A stretch of 64,000 nucleotides of DNA from Cochlodiniinecator piscidefendens (GTDB taxonomy: Bacteria > Pseudomonadota > Alphaproteobacteria > Rhodobacterales > Rhodobacteraceae). The notes below the pieces were generated by a model. It saw only the letters and a program-made list of their open reading frames with translations, had not been told where the DNA came from and did no database searches. Each line of letters opens with the position of its first letter. Position 1 is the stretch's first letter. Of the stretch, positions 35,445 through 44,716 are shown piece by piece. The position numbers and the translations under genes are program-made. The stretch covers positions 124,001 through 188,000 of the forward strand of contig NZ_JAAOIE010000002.1 of assembly GCF_011326755.1 (NCBI RefSeq). The letters run 5' to 3'.

Positions 35445-37208
35445 ATGAAAAAACTATTATATTTTGTTCTATTCATCGGCGCGGCATTGGCATTGTTATT
35501 GCCTGCGTCAAAATTAACCGCCCAAGAAGGCAACGTTTGGATTCAGATCGAAGCGCAACCCAGTCTAAGATCAGCACAAGACCGGGCACGGGCCTATGGT
35601 GGGTCATTTGACGACGTAAACGGTTACTCCGTTGGTTCAGGCTGGTATGTCATTGCATTGGGGCCATTTGCCCCTGAGGATGCTGTGGCACGTTTGCGTC
35701 AAATGCGCCGTGAAAACCTGATCCCGCGTGACAGTTTCGTTGCAGATGGCAGCGGGTTTCGTCAGCAATTTTGGCCAATTGGCACAAACAACCTGAATGC
35801 AGAACCTGTTGCAGCCACACAGCCAGCAGAAAACACAACGGTCGCCGCAACGCCAGACATCACCGAACCGGTTGAACCACCAGAAGAAACCGTCGCCCAA
35901 GCGCGCCGGTCTGAAAACAACCTCTCACGTGATGAGAAAAAGCTGCTGCAAATCGCAATGCAAGCCGAAGGTTTCTATAACGCAGCGATTGATGGGTCTT
36001 ATGGACGCGGTACACGCCGAGCAATGGCAGCCTATCAGGACTCACGCGGTTATGAACCCACCGGCGTTCTAACCACACGCCAGCGTACAGAACTGATCGA
36101 AGAGTATAACTCGATCCTCGACGGTGTTGGGCTTGCTCAGATCCGCAATGAAGATGCGGGCATTGAGATGCTTATTCCTGCTGGCTTAGTTTCATTTTCA
36201 CGGTTTGAACCGCCTTTTGTGCATTACGACAGCACCACACCTGATGATGTGCGTGTTTTGTTGATTTCACAAAACGGCACACGGGCCACGATGAACGGTC
36301 TTTACGAAATCATGCAAACGCTTGAGATCGTTCCGCTCGAAGGGGAACGTGAACGCAACTCTGATAACTTCACCCTGACCGGCCAAAACAGCTCCATTCA
36401 TTCTTACACTTATGCAAAGCATGAAAATGGGATGATCAAAGGCTTTACCGTAATTTGGCCTGCTGGGGATGAACGCCGCTTGGCGCGGGTCATTCAGGAA
36501 ATGCAAAGCAGCTTTTCCACTTTTGGCGAAGCCCTGAGCGACAGCCATGCCGATCCGCAAGCAGAACAAAGCATTGATCTTTTGTCTGGTTTGGAAATTC
36601 GCCGCCCCGATATTTCCCGCACCGGGTTTTACATAGACGCACGCGGAAGCGTTATCACAACAGCCGAAGTTGTTGGGTCTTGCCGTGAAATCACTCTCAA
36701 TCGGGATCACACCGCAGAAGTCGCATTTGTTGACCAAGATCTTGGAATTGCGGTTTTGCGCCCAAGCGAGAACCTTGCGCCAATTTCATTTGCGGCCTTT
36801 AGTGACGGCGTTGCGCGGTTGCAGTCCGAAGTGATTGTTGCAGGCTACCCATACGAAGGTGTTCTGAACGCGCCGACGCTAACATACGGGACACTTGCGG
36901 ATGTGCGCGGCCTACGCGGTGAAGAAGACCTTCAACGCCTTGCACTGGCCTCTCAGGCCGGTAACGCGGGTGGGCCAGTCTTTGATGCCAATGGTTCTGT
37001 CACCGGGCTTGTGCTTTCGGATGCGAGCAATGGATCACAACAGCTTCCGCAAGATGTAAGCTTTGCCCTAAAACCAAATGCTCTGCGCGAAGCGCTCAGT
37101 GCAAATGGGGTATCTTCCACTGTCGCAACACCCCGTGACAGCCTGACACCATTGCAATTGGCAAACCAAGCGGCAGACATGACCGTATTGGTGAGCTGCT
37201 GGAACTAA
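35445..37208 (+). CDS. SPOR / peptidoglycan-binding protein with inactive trypsin-like domain
   Basis: 587 residues, secreted (signal peptide at 1-26). Residues about 28-110 resemble a SPOR repeat (NVWIQIEAQPSLRSAQDRAR, WYVIALGPFAPEDAVARL), which binds glycan strands. A peptidoglycan-binding domain follows at about 160-225 (EKKLLQIAMQAEGFYNAAID, GRGTRRAMAAYQ). A trypsin-like domain covers about 385-565. Its catalytic His position is Glu408 (TTAEVVGSC instead of TTAHVV), Asp is kept (Asp432, DQDLGIAVL), and the nucleophile Ser is Ala508 (GNAGGPV). It is therefore a pseudoprotease, probably a periplasmic binding or scaffold protein at the wall. Has a good SD (GAGAGG) and a strong bidirectional terminator behind. 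Confidence 0.85.
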   Translation: MKKLLYFVLFIGAALALLLPASKLTAQEGNVWIQIEAQPSLRSAQDRARAYGGSFDDVNGYSVGSGWYVIALGPFAPEDAVARLRQMRRENLIPRDSFVADGSGFRQQFWPIGTNNLNAEPVAATQPAENTTVAATPDITEPVEPPEETVAQARRSENNLSRDEKKLLQIAMQAEGFYNAAIDGSYGRGTRRAMAAYQDSRGYEPTGVLTTRQRTELIEEYNSILDGVGLAQIRNEDAGIEMLIPAGLVSFSRFEPPFVHYDSTTPDDVRVLLISQNGTRATMNGLYEIMQTLEIVPLEGERERNSDNFTLTGQNSSIHSYTYAKHENGMIKGFTVIWPAGDERRLARVIQEMQSSFSTFGEALSDSHADPQAEQSIDLLSGLEIRRPDISRTGFYIDARGSVITTAEVVGSCREITLNRDHTAEVAFVDQDLGIAVLRPSENLAPISFAAFSDGVARLQSEVIVAGYPYEGVLNAPTLTYGTLADVRGLRGEEDLQRLALASQAGNAGGPVFDANGSVTGLVLSDASNGSQQLPQDVSFALKPNALREALSANGVSSTVATPRDSLTPLQLANQAADMTVLVSCWN

Positions 37209-37213
37209 AAAAC

Positions 37214-37254
37214 AAAAATGGCGTCAGAAGATTTTCTTCTGGCGCCATTTTTTT
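37214..37254. terminator. Bidirectional terminator between converging genes
   Basis: Long hairpin with arms 37214-37231 and 37235-37252 (up to about 17 bp with one G-T pair), flanked by an A-run on the left and a T-run on the right. It can end both the plus-strand pseudoprotease gene and the minus-strand TPP enzyme gene. Confidence 0.9.
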
Positions 37255-37273
37255 GCGTATATTTTGGGCTAAA

Positions 37274-38863
37274 TTACCCAAGCATTTCAGGCGTCGCATA
37301 TACCAATGTTGGCTTATCGGCTTTCAATGCGTTTTGCAGGGCTGATTTAAAGTCCTCCAAGGACTTAGGTGCCTCAGCGTAAGCGCCAAATGCCTCAGCC
37401 AATTTACAAAAGTCAGGATTATAGGCGACCACAGCATTTGGTGCGATTTGTGAACGCACCATAGCGTCTTCGATTTCCTTGAGCTTTGCATTGTCCCACA
37501 GAACGATTGGCATATTGAGGCCCAGTTCAACCGCTGCGCCGAGTTCTTGCATTGTGTAATGGAACCCGTAGTCGCCAGCGATTGCAACAACGGGGCCGTC
37601 ACCGCGACCGACTTTGCCGCCAATTGCGGCTGGTAACGCATAACCCAACGTGCCAAAGGCATAGGGATGATGCCAATGCCCTGCCCGTTCCATTTCAACG
37701 ACTTCTTTCGCGACATAGGCAAACTGCGTCATGTCGGAATAGTACATCGTGTCTTCAGGCAGTGCATCTTGCATCGCTTGCGCAATTTGGGCGATGCCTG
37801 GACGTTCAGCATCCACTTCGGAATAGAAACGCGCTTTGGCGGCCTTTACATCGGCTTCGCGCCATTCGCTTGTGCTATGTGTTCCTAGCGCGCCCGACAG
37901 TTCGCTAAGAAACACCTTCGCGTCGCCAAGAATTGGCAAGTCTGCGGGAAAATCATCAGCAAGGCAATGCGTGTCGATATCAACACGCACCATTGGACAG
38001 CGATGCCCAAGATCGTCGCGCCATAAATCAACTTCGGCAAGTTCAGTTCCAACACAAAGCAACAGGTCGGCTTTGGCCAATTCCGATGCGGAATCTGGAC
38101 GCGGCAGATACGCCCCGTAGTTCAACGGATAACTCCCAGCAACCACACCGCGTCCAGCGAAGGTGGTAAAGACAGCCGCCTGAGCTTGCTCAACAACTTT
38201 TCTTGCTTCAGCAGAGGCTGCTACAGCCCCTCCGCCAAATAAAAACATTGGCCGTTTTGCATCACGCATCATCTGCGCAACACGTTCGACATCATCCGGG
38301 CGTGCAATTGGCAATTGCGCAATCGCTGCTGCCGCTGGTGCAGCAGGTGCACGTTCACCCAGAACATCAATCGGCACCTGAATATGTTTTGGGCGTGGGC
38401 GACTTGATTTTAGTTCAGACAGGGCTTTGTCCACCAAACGATAAGCAGCAGGTGCGTCCGGTGCGGTGACGGACCAATCACAAACAGTTGCAGCTGCGCC
38501 TTCTTGGTCTTTCATTTCGTGCAAACGCCCGCGACCAATACTGCGATCTTTGCGTTCAAGACATGACGACAGCACAAGCATAGAAACAGAGTCTGAATAC
38601 CCTTGCCCCATAGGTGTCATTGCATTGCATAAACCCGGTCCTGTGATCAGATACGCGACACCGACCTTGCCCGTCGCGCGCGCATAGCCGTCAGCCATAA
38701 AACCGGCGCCCTGCTCATGACGGGCAAGCACATGTTTTATTCCTGCTTCCTCTATTCCGCGATAGAGTTCGACATTATGCACACCTGGGATGCCAAAGAT
38801 CACTTCGACACCGCGATCCTTCAACATATGGGAGAGTTGTGCACCGAGTGGTTTATCAATCAT
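37274..38863 (-). CDS. Thiamine-diphosphate decarboxylase / acetolactate synthase-like enzyme
   Basis: 529 residues from ATG 38863, with GGAG upstream. TPP enzyme with an N-terminal pyrimidine-binding domain (FGIPGVHNVELYRGI, catalytic Glu in HEQGAGFMADGYA), a middle Rossmann domain (about 195-330) and a C-terminal pyrophosphate domain with the GDG..N-like motif IAGDYGFHYTMQELG (about 420-440) and WDNAKL. It is most like 5-guanidino-2-oxopentanoate decarboxylase (AruI of arginine catabolism), though biosynthetic acetolactate synthase cannot be excluded; the other arginine-pathway genes are not nearby. Start overlaps the trkH stop (TGATG), so co-translated. Confidence 0.85.
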   Translation of the reverse strand: MIDKPLGAQLSHMLKDRGVEVIFGIPGVHNVELYRGIEEAGIKHVLARHEQGAGFMADGYARATGKVGVAYLITGPGLCNAMTPMGQGYSDSVSMLVLSSCLERKDRSIGRGRLHEMKDQEGAAATVCDWSVTAPDAPAAYRLVDKALSELKSSRPRPKHIQVPIDVLGERAPAAPAAAAIAQLPIARPDDVERVAQMMRDAKRPMFLFGGGAVAASAEARKVVEQAQAAVFTTFAGRGVVAGSYPLNYGAYLPRPDSASELAKADLLLCVGTELAEVDLWRDDLGHRCPMVRVDIDTHCLADDFPADLPILGDAKVFLSELSGALGTHSTSEWREADVKAAKARFYSEVDAERPGIAQIAQAMQDALPEDTMYYSDMTQFAYVAKEVVEMERAGHWHHPYAFGTLGYALPAAIGGKVGRGDGPVVAIAGDYGFHYTMQELGAAVELGLNMPIVLWDNAKLKEIEDAMVRSQIAPNAVVAYNPDFCKLAEAFGAYAEAPKSLEDFKSALQNALKADKPTLVYATPEMLG

Positions 38864-40311
38864 CAGCTTCTCCAAAACTGAACTGTCAATATTGCGTAGA
38901 CCGCCAGAAGTTCTAGCCGTCCGATGAGCATTGCCGCTGTCAAAATCCATTTTGCAGCGTCATTGAGGTGTCCGAAATTGCCAGATGGACCAATTTCATT
39001 TCCTAACCCCGGTCCAACATTCGCCAGCGCCGTTGCCGCGCCTGAAACCGACGTTGTGAAGTCTAAACCCGTCAATCCCAGCAAGATCGCAAATACGCCA
39101 AGCGAAACGACAAAGAGAACGAAAAACGCCATCACTGACGACATAACATCGTTAGACACACGTCGCCCATCATAACGCGGCACAAAGATACCGCGCGGCG
39201 CGTGTATTTGGCGGATCTGCGCGCCAATTGCTGCGAATAAAAGCTGATAACGGAATATCTTAACCGAGCAACAAGTCGAGCCCGCACACCCGCCAACAAG
39301 CCCCATAAAGAAGAACAGAACCACTGGAAAGGCGCCCCACAGCTGATAGTCAACACTGGCAAACCCTGTTCCGGTCAGAATGGACGTGACATTAAACACG
39401 GCTTCGCGAAAAGCGTGTTCATAAAAATCTTCGTTTACCACAACTCGGTAAATCGAAATGATAACGACCAGCGCCGCGATCAAACTAAAAAATACGCGTA
39501 TCTGACTGTCCTGAAACAGGGCTTTGTTATTACCACTAATCAACTGCACATATCGTACAAACGGCAAGCTCGCGAGCACCATAAAAATCGAAGCGACATA
39601 CTCAGGAGCTCCCTGATACGCCCCGAATGACGCGTCATGTGTTGAAAACCCACCCGTCGAAGACGTGGTCAACGCATGGTTAAGCGCGTCAAACATAGGC
39701 AGCCCCACAGCCAAATAGGCTAAAAAACAAACGCCGGTCAAAACCACGTAAATCGCTGAAATCCGAGATGCAATCTCTACAGCGCGCGGCAAAATTTTCC
39801 CCATGGTGTCAAAGGATTCAGATTTAAAGATCTGCATCCCACCAATGCGAAGTTCCGGCAAAAACACCATCGCAACAACAATGATCCCAATCCCACCGAA
39901 CCACTGCATCATGCTCCGCCACAAGAGCAAACCGCGCGGCAAATCATCTAGGCCAGAATACACCGTTGATCCAGTTGTCGTCATCCCAGACATCGCTTCG
40001 AAAAACGCGTCTACAAATCGTGCTTCTGTTGCCCCCAGCATAAACGGCAACGCAGCAAACAGCGGCAATGCAGCCCAAACACCTGTTGTTAGTAAAAAGG
40101 TTTGCTGAATGGTGAGGCCTTTTTTGACCCCGTTCGCACAAGCAAGCGCAACAAGTCCACCTGTCAGCACAGACATCAACGACGCCTCAAAAAAAGCGTG
40201 CCAGTGATCGCCACCGTCTGCCATATCCAAAAACAACGGGATCAGCATCGTAACGCCAAGCGCTGCGACCAAAAGGCCAATCACATATCCTACTGGGCGC
40301 AGATCAAACAT
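38863..40311 (-). CDS. trkH: Trk potassium uptake protein TrkH
   Basis: 482 residues, eight or more transmembrane helices in four membrane-pore-membrane repeats, as in K+ channels of the Trk/Ktr/HKT family. Selectivity-filter repeats are visible as MTTTGSTVYSGLDDLPRGLL (about 113-132), TTSSTGGFSTHD (about 218-229), TGTGFASVDY and ANVGPGLGNEIGPSG. It imports potassium with TrkA (not nearby). It is translated just before the TPP enzyme gene, whose start overlaps by one base. Confidence 0.94.
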   Translation of the reverse strand: MFDLRPVGYVIGLLVAALGVTMLIPLFLDMADGGDHWHAFFEASLMSVLTGGLVALACANGVKKGLTIQQTFLLTTGVWAALPLFAALPFMLGATEARFVDAFFEAMSGMTTTGSTVYSGLDDLPRGLLLWRSMMQWFGGIGIIVVAMVFLPELRIGGMQIFKSESFDTMGKILPRAVEIASRISAIYVVLTGVCFLAYLAVGLPMFDALNHALTTSSTGGFSTHDASFGAYQGAPEYVASIFMVLASLPFVRYVQLISGNNKALFQDSQIRVFFSLIAALVVIISIYRVVVNEDFYEHAFREAVFNVTSILTGTGFASVDYQLWGAFPVVLFFFMGLVGGCAGSTCCSVKIFRYQLLFAAIGAQIRQIHAPRGIFVPRYDGRRVSNDVMSSVMAFFVLFVVSLGVFAILLGLTGLDFTTSVSGAATALANVGPGLGNEIGPSGNFGHLNDAAKWILTAAMLIGRLELLAVYAILTVQFWRS

Positions 40312-40357
40312 AACCGCAAGGCTTTACGCGCAGACAGGGCAGTGTCAAGCGCAGTCG

Positions 40358-41461
40358 TTATCCAACGTGGAAAAGCGTGTTAAAAAGCTTAGGATCGAGG
40401 CTTTCTGACAGGAAGGTTTCCCCTTCGGTCAGAACGCTGACGGCATCATGCGAATGCAGGCTTTCTTGATGGCTTGCCACAACGCGGAAATCACCGATAC
40501 GTACATCGTTTTGCAATTGCTCTGCAAACAGACGCGCCGCATCTTCGACAAAGATAGGATTGGCCGCGTTAAGTTCTGCAAAAGCTTGTTCGTCTTCGCG
40601 TTTGACCATCACTTGCGTTTCGGTCGGAACCGCAAGCCGACACAGATCAATCAGATCCTCAAACCACAATGTATCCTGGTCACGGCGCAACACCGCAGAA
40701 ATACGCGCGACAGAACGCTGCGAGTGCGGCGTCGCGAGCTGCCCACGACGTTGGCGGGCATGTTCAGATAACTCAAGCGAACAGGGACAAGTCGAGGAAT
40801 AGACGTAATCCAAGTGGATGATTTTCTTAATCACCCCACGTGTTTCAACCAATTCAAGTGCGATGTCGTAGTATTGAAACCCAGACAATCCTGAACGCAG
40901 TGAATTCACCCGCATCGGAAAAGAAAACCGCATCTGAATACGAGCGTCAAAGCTGTCCAAATCGGCTTTGTAATCATTCAGCGCCGCTTCGATCACTTCA
41001 AAGCTAAAGGTTTTTTCAGCGTGCCCGTAAAATGTGCGCATAATGCGCGACATGTTGATGCCTTTTTTACCAGCCTCAAGACTAACAGTGCCCGTCACCG
41101 AAGATTCGAGTGTTAGATCGGACCCGTCCCGGCGGTGAAAACGGATCGGTAGGCGAAAGTTCGAAATACCCACATGTTGGATATTGCGTTTTGCGCCTTT
41201 GATCAGGCTCTCGGGGCCGTTTTGCAAATCAGGCAATGAGGCCTTGTAGGCTTCATCAACTGTGAACTCTTCTGGATAAGCCCTTGCCAATGCTGGATAG
41301 TTTGCAACCTCTTGCCCCGGCAAAAGCCGTGACACCACAGGATGCAATTCCGCGACCTCTGTGACAGTTGCGCCCTTGGCCCATGTTTTAATAAGCTCAA
41401 GCGCGGCTTCAGCTTCTTCTTTTGATGGTCCAGCATCAGACTTTGGAGTGTGCATATTCAT
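40358..41461 (-). CDS. folE2: GTP cyclohydrolase FolE2 (type IB)
   Basis: 367 residues. Converts GTP to dihydroneopterin triphosphate, the first folate step, in place of zinc-dependent FolE. Family marks: HVGISNFRLPIRFHRRDG, TVSLEAGKKGINMSRIMR, RSGLSGFQYYDIALEL and STCPCSLELSEHARQRRGQ (about residues 227-245) with the metal-binding cysteines; near the end, EDAARLFAEQL and GDFRVVASHQESLHSHDAV. No canonical FolE is seen in the window. ATG 41461; alone between trkH and metZ. Confidence 0.95.
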   Translation of the reverse strand: MNMHTPKSDAGPSKEEAEAALELIKTWAKGATVTEVAELHPVVSRLLPGQEVANYPALARAYPEEFTVDEAYKASLPDLQNGPESLIKGAKRNIQHVGISNFRLPIRFHRRDGSDLTLESSVTGTVSLEAGKKGINMSRIMRTFYGHAEKTFSFEVIEAALNDYKADLDSFDARIQMRFSFPMRVNSLRSGLSGFQYYDIALELVETRGVIKKIIHLDYVYSSTCPCSLELSEHARQRRGQLATPHSQRSVARISAVLRRDQDTLWFEDLIDLCRLAVPTETQVMVKREDEQAFAELNAANPIFVEDAARLFAEQLQNDVRIGDFRVVASHQESLHSHDAVSVLTEGETFLSESLDPKLFNTLFHVG

Positions 41462-41549
41462 TGCATAATCCTTGCGCGGCTTACCGCTAGGTTACTATTT
41501 GCGCGGTCAGATTACCATTTATTCTGCACGAAAAGCGAATGAAAGCGGC

Positions 41550-42731
41550 CTAAACCGCGTTCAATGCGCCCAAAAGATCAGAAATCAGGTCGTCAGTATC
41601 TTCGATACCGACAGAAATCCGAACCAACCCATCTGTGATCCCCAAATCCGCACGCTGATCTTCCGTCAACCGCTGGTGCGTGGTTGTCGCCGGATGCGTC
41701 ACGAGGCTCTTTGCGTCACCCAAGTTGTTGGTAATGGTAAAGATTTCGAGTGCATTCACAAAACGGAACGCCGCATCTTTGCCACCTTTGACGTCAATCG
41801 ATAGCACTGTGCCGCCCTTTTCCATCTGGCTTTGGGCGAGTTCAAAGTAAGGGCTATCCTTAAGGAACGGGAACAAAACACGATCTAATTTCGCATGGCC
41901 TTGCAACGCTTCGGCGATTGCCTGAGCTGAGGCCGCTTGCGCACGACACCGCAGATCGAGCGTTTCCATACCCTTGAGCATCACCCACGCATTAAACGGG
42001 CTCATGGAACCGCCAGTATGTTTTAGGTATGGTTCAAGCGTTTTGCGGATAAAATCACGTGTACCGCACACCACACCACCAAGGCAGCGCCCCTGCCCGT
42101 CAATGTGTTTGGTTGCCGAATAGACAATCACATCCGCCCCAAGATCAAGAGAGCGTTGGAAAATCGGTGTCGCAAATACATTATCCACAACGACAATTGC
42201 CCCAACAGCGTGCGCAATTTCGGAAACACCCCGAATGTCGATCACTTCGAGCGTTGGATTTGAAAGCGCCTCAAGAAACACGAGCTTTGTATCTGGGCGA
42301 ACAGCCGCACGCCATTCATCCAAATTAGTACCGTCTACAAATGTGACCTCAACACCGTAGCGCTGCAGAATATCCTCAACGATATAAAGGCACGAACCAA
42401 ACAGCGCTTTGGCAGAAACGATGTGATCACCGGCCTTCAGTCCAGAAACCAACGCCCCGTTTACGGCCGCCATTCCAGACGCCGTTGCAAAGGCGTCTTC
42501 GGAACCTTCAAGCGAAGCGATACGTTCCTCGAACATACGTACGGTCGGATTGCCATAGCGAGCATAGATAAATTCATCTGGCCCGCATTCGATAAACCGC
42601 GCTTCGGCTTGTTCAGCACTGTCATAAGCAAAACCTTGGGTCAGGAAAATGCCTTCGGACAACTCGCTATATTGGCTGCGGCGAATACCATCATGTACCA
42701 AACCAGTACGTGTGTTCCATTTCTGTGTCAT
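41550..42731 (-). CDS. metZ: O-succinylhomoserine sulfhydrylase
   Basis: 393 residues, Cys/Met metabolism PLP enzyme family. Makes homocysteine directly from O-succinylhomoserine and sulfide. PLP lysine in VYSATKHIDGQGRCLGG (Lys about residue 207); MAAVNGALVSGLKAGDHIV, EALSNPTLEVIDIRGVSEI, and TNNLGDAKSLVTHPATTTH are family blocks. ATG 42731 with AGGAG upstream. It is preceded by a SAM-II riboswitch and terminator hairpin, so it is repressed when S-adenosylmethionine is high. Confidence 0.95.
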   Translation of the reverse strand: MTQKWNTRTGLVHDGIRRSQYSELSEGIFLTQGFAYDSAEQAEARFIECGPDEFIYARYGNPTVRMFEERIASLEGSEDAFATASGMAAVNGALVSGLKAGDHIVSAKALFGSCLYIVEDILQRYGVEVTFVDGTNLDEWRAAVRPDTKLVFLEALSNPTLEVIDIRGVSEIAHAVGAIVVVDNVFATPIFQRSLDLGADVIVYSATKHIDGQGRCLGGVVCGTRDFIRKTLEPYLKHTGGSMSPFNAWVMLKGMETLDLRCRAQAASAQAIAEALQGHAKLDRVLFPFLKDSPYFELAQSQMEKGGTVLSIDVKGGKDAAFRFVNALEIFTITNNLGDAKSLVTHPATTTHQRLTEDQRADLGITDGLVRISVGIEDTDDLISDLLGALNAV

Positions 42732-42758
42732 GTCTTACTCCTCATGCCCTTTGGACAT

Positions 42759-42791
42759 AAAAAAACCCCCACCGTACAAGACGCCGAGGGT
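42759..42791 (-). terminator. Riboswitch expression hairpin ahead of metZ
   Basis: In minus-strand RNA, ACCCUCG pairs with UGGGGGU (arms near 42785-42791 and 42765-42771, with G-U pairs), followed by seven U (42759-42765). It lies between the SAM-II aptamer and the ribosome binding site, so it likely acts as a transcription attenuator. Confidence 0.65.
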
Positions 42792-42802
42792 GCAATATCC
42801 CT

Positions 42803-42860
42803 GACCTCTTTAGCAGTATTTTTAACGTGGCCTGCAATCCGGAAACAAATCACCACAACC
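42803..42860 (-). promoter_or_regulatory. SAM-II (SAM-alpha) riboswitch
   Basis: RNA reads GUGGUGAUUUG, then CCGGAUUGCAGGCCAC, then GUUAAAAAUACUGCUAAAGAGG. P1 is GUGG with CCAC; the A-rich loop (UUAAAAA) and the terminal GCUAAAGAGG strand that forms the pseudoknot match the SAM-II consensus I know from alphaproteobacterial met genes. Binding of S-adenosylmethionine should lower metZ expression. Confidence 0.9.
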
Positions 42861-42989
42861 GCGAACTAGCTTGTTTCATTGGGGTCGTCAAGGTTTGACG
42901 CAGGTGTAATAAGATGTTTATCGCTTCGTCATATGCTGGCCCTATTCCTGATGTATTAAAACGACAAGAGCAGCGAAAAGAGGTCCCCA

Positions 42990-43967
42990 ATGACCCTTTT
43001 GAAGGTCAATACCAACGGCACCCATCTGATCTGGCCCACTGAAACTGGACCGATTGAAACACCTACACACTATCGCGCGCGGAAATGCGAACCACTTGAA
43101 CAGGCTTTGCACCACACATCTGACGAAGGGCCGATTGTCATACTTTTACATGGGATGAAATTTTCCCCCAGCGATCCTTCAAATTCACCACACAAGCATA
43201 TTCTGGCGTTGAGCCCCGACCCGATGTTTAGTCGCGCTATCAGTTGGCCCCGCCATTTGGGTTTTGGGAAAAAGCGCCCTGAAACCGGATTATGCATTGC
43301 CTTTGGGTGGGAGGCTTGTAAAGGATTTCGCGCCGCATATCGCGAAGCTGCAATGGCTGGTCGTCAGTTAGCGCAGTTGATAGAACTGATCAAATCCAGC
43401 GCCCCAAATCGCAAAATTCAGGTGTTTGCACATAGTATGGGGGCGCGCGTATTTTTAGCAGCTTTGCCCCATCTTCCAGCCAACGCTGTTGAACGTGCAA
43501 TTCTGATGGCCGCAGCTGAACTAAGCAATGTAGCGGAACAGGTTATGAAAACCCCTGCGGGGCGCACGGTTGAGATATTTAATATAACGAGCCGTGAAAA
43601 TGACTGGTATGATTTTCTGGTTGAATGGGCGTCTGCCCCGTTTACGATGGGGGCGCGATCACTCGGGCATGGGTTGAAAAAACCCTGCGGAAATTGGCTG
43701 GATATCCAACTTGACTGCCCGCGGACATTACGCCGCCTCGCGCGTGTTGGGTTTCGAATTTCTCCCCCTGCCCATCTTGTTTGCCATTGGTCTGGGTATT
43801 TACGCCCAGGAATGTTTGGCTTTTATCAAGCGCTTTTGCGCCACCCGCAAAAACACAGCTTGGACCAGATACGCGCACTGCTGCCCTGTGCAAAAATGCC
43901 CCGCTGGTCACGGCTTATTGCGTATGCATGCACATGTCTTCGCTTGCCCTCACAGTATAAGGCGTGA
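42990..43967 (+). CDS. Alpha/beta hydrolase (DUF900-type)
   Basis: 325 residues. Alpha/beta hydrolase core with the nucleophile elbow VFAHSMGARVFLAAL (about residues 149-163, His-Ser-Met-Gly in place of Gly-x-Ser-x-Gly). Upstream VILLHGMKFSPSDPSN forms the oxyanion loop; a later FNITSRENDWYDFL probably supplies an acid residue. Substrate unknown; resembles DUF900. ATG 42990. No signal peptide. Followed closely by the GST gene. Confidence 0.82.
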   Translation: MTLLKVNTNGTHLIWPTETGPIETPTHYRARKCEPLEQALHHTSDEGPIVILLHGMKFSPSDPSNSPHKHILALSPDPMFSRAISWPRHLGFGKKRPETGLCIAFGWEACKGFRAAYREAAMAGRQLAQLIELIKSSAPNRKIQVFAHSMGARVFLAALPHLPANAVERAILMAAAELSNVAEQVMKTPAGRTVEIFNITSRENDWYDFLVEWASAPFTMGARSLGHGLKKPCGNWLDIQLDCPRTLRRLARVGFRISPPAHLVCHWSGYLRPGMFGFYQALLRHPQKHSLDQIRALLPCAKMPRWSRLIAYACTCLRLPSQYKA

Positions 43968-43995
43968 TTGTCTTTGCCAAAGGACAGGAGCAACC

Positions 43996-44703
43996 ATGAC
44001 CAAACCTATTGATCTCTATTATTGGCCCACGCCCAATGGCTGGAAAATCACCATCGCACTCGAAGAAATGGGCCTTCCGTACAATCTGCATATGATTGAT
44101 ATCGGCGCTGGTGCCCAATTCGATCCAGAGTTTTTGAAAATTGCGCCAAACAACCGGATGCCTGCGATCGTTGATCATGACGGCCCAGATGGCGAACCGA
44201 TTTCGATTTTTGAATCTGGTGCAATCTTACAATATCTGGCCCGCAAAACTGGCAAATTCTACGGAACATCGGCACGCGAACAGATCAACGTCGATCAATG
44301 GTTGATGTGGCAAATGGGCGGTGTGGGTCCGATGGCAGGCCAAGCGCATCATTTTTTAAAATACGCCCCGGCAATGACCCCATCCCATGATTTGCCCTAT
44401 GCCAAGGATCGCTACCGCAATGAGGTAGGCCGTCTATATGGTGTGCTTGACCGCCAACTCGCCAAGTCAGAATTTGTTGCAGGGGATTTCTTTTCCATCG
44501 CCGATATGGCGATCTGGCCTTGGGCCATTCTATGGGAAGGCCAACAACAGGACATCAGCGATAAGCCGCATTTTTCACGCTGGTTGGAAACCGTTGGAAA
44601 CCGCCCCCAAACAGCGAAAGGTAAATCCATCGCAGCCGAAAATCGCTCAAATCTCGAGCAGGATAAAAAGGCGCAGGATCTGTTGTTTAAGCAAAAAGGC
44701 TAA
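43996..44703 (+). CDS. Glutathione S-transferase, Nu class (YghU/YfcG-like)
   Basis: 235 residues from ATG 43996 (CAGGAG seven bases upstream; the frame is open far upstream through the previous gene). Thioredoxin-like N-terminal domain with YYWPTPNGWKITIALEEMGL and NNRMPAIVDHDGPD, GAILQYLARKTGKF; alpha-helical C-terminal domain with WLMWQMGGVGPMAGQ and DFFSIADMAIWPWAI. The TPNG motif is typical of disulfide-reducing Nu-class enzymes rather than classic transferases. Cytoplasmic. Confidence 0.92.
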   Translation: MTKPIDLYYWPTPNGWKITIALEEMGLPYNLHMIDIGAGAQFDPEFLKIAPNNRMPAIVDHDGPDGEPISIFESGAILQYLARKTGKFYGTSAREQINVDQWLMWQMGGVGPMAGQAHHFLKYAPAMTPSHDLPYAKDRYRNEVGRLYGVLDRQLAKSEFVAGDFFSIADMAIWPWAILWEGQQQDISDKPHFSRWLETVGNRPQTAKGKSIAAENRSNLEQDKKAQDLLFKQKG

Positions 44704-44716
44704 AAGAAAGGGGCGG

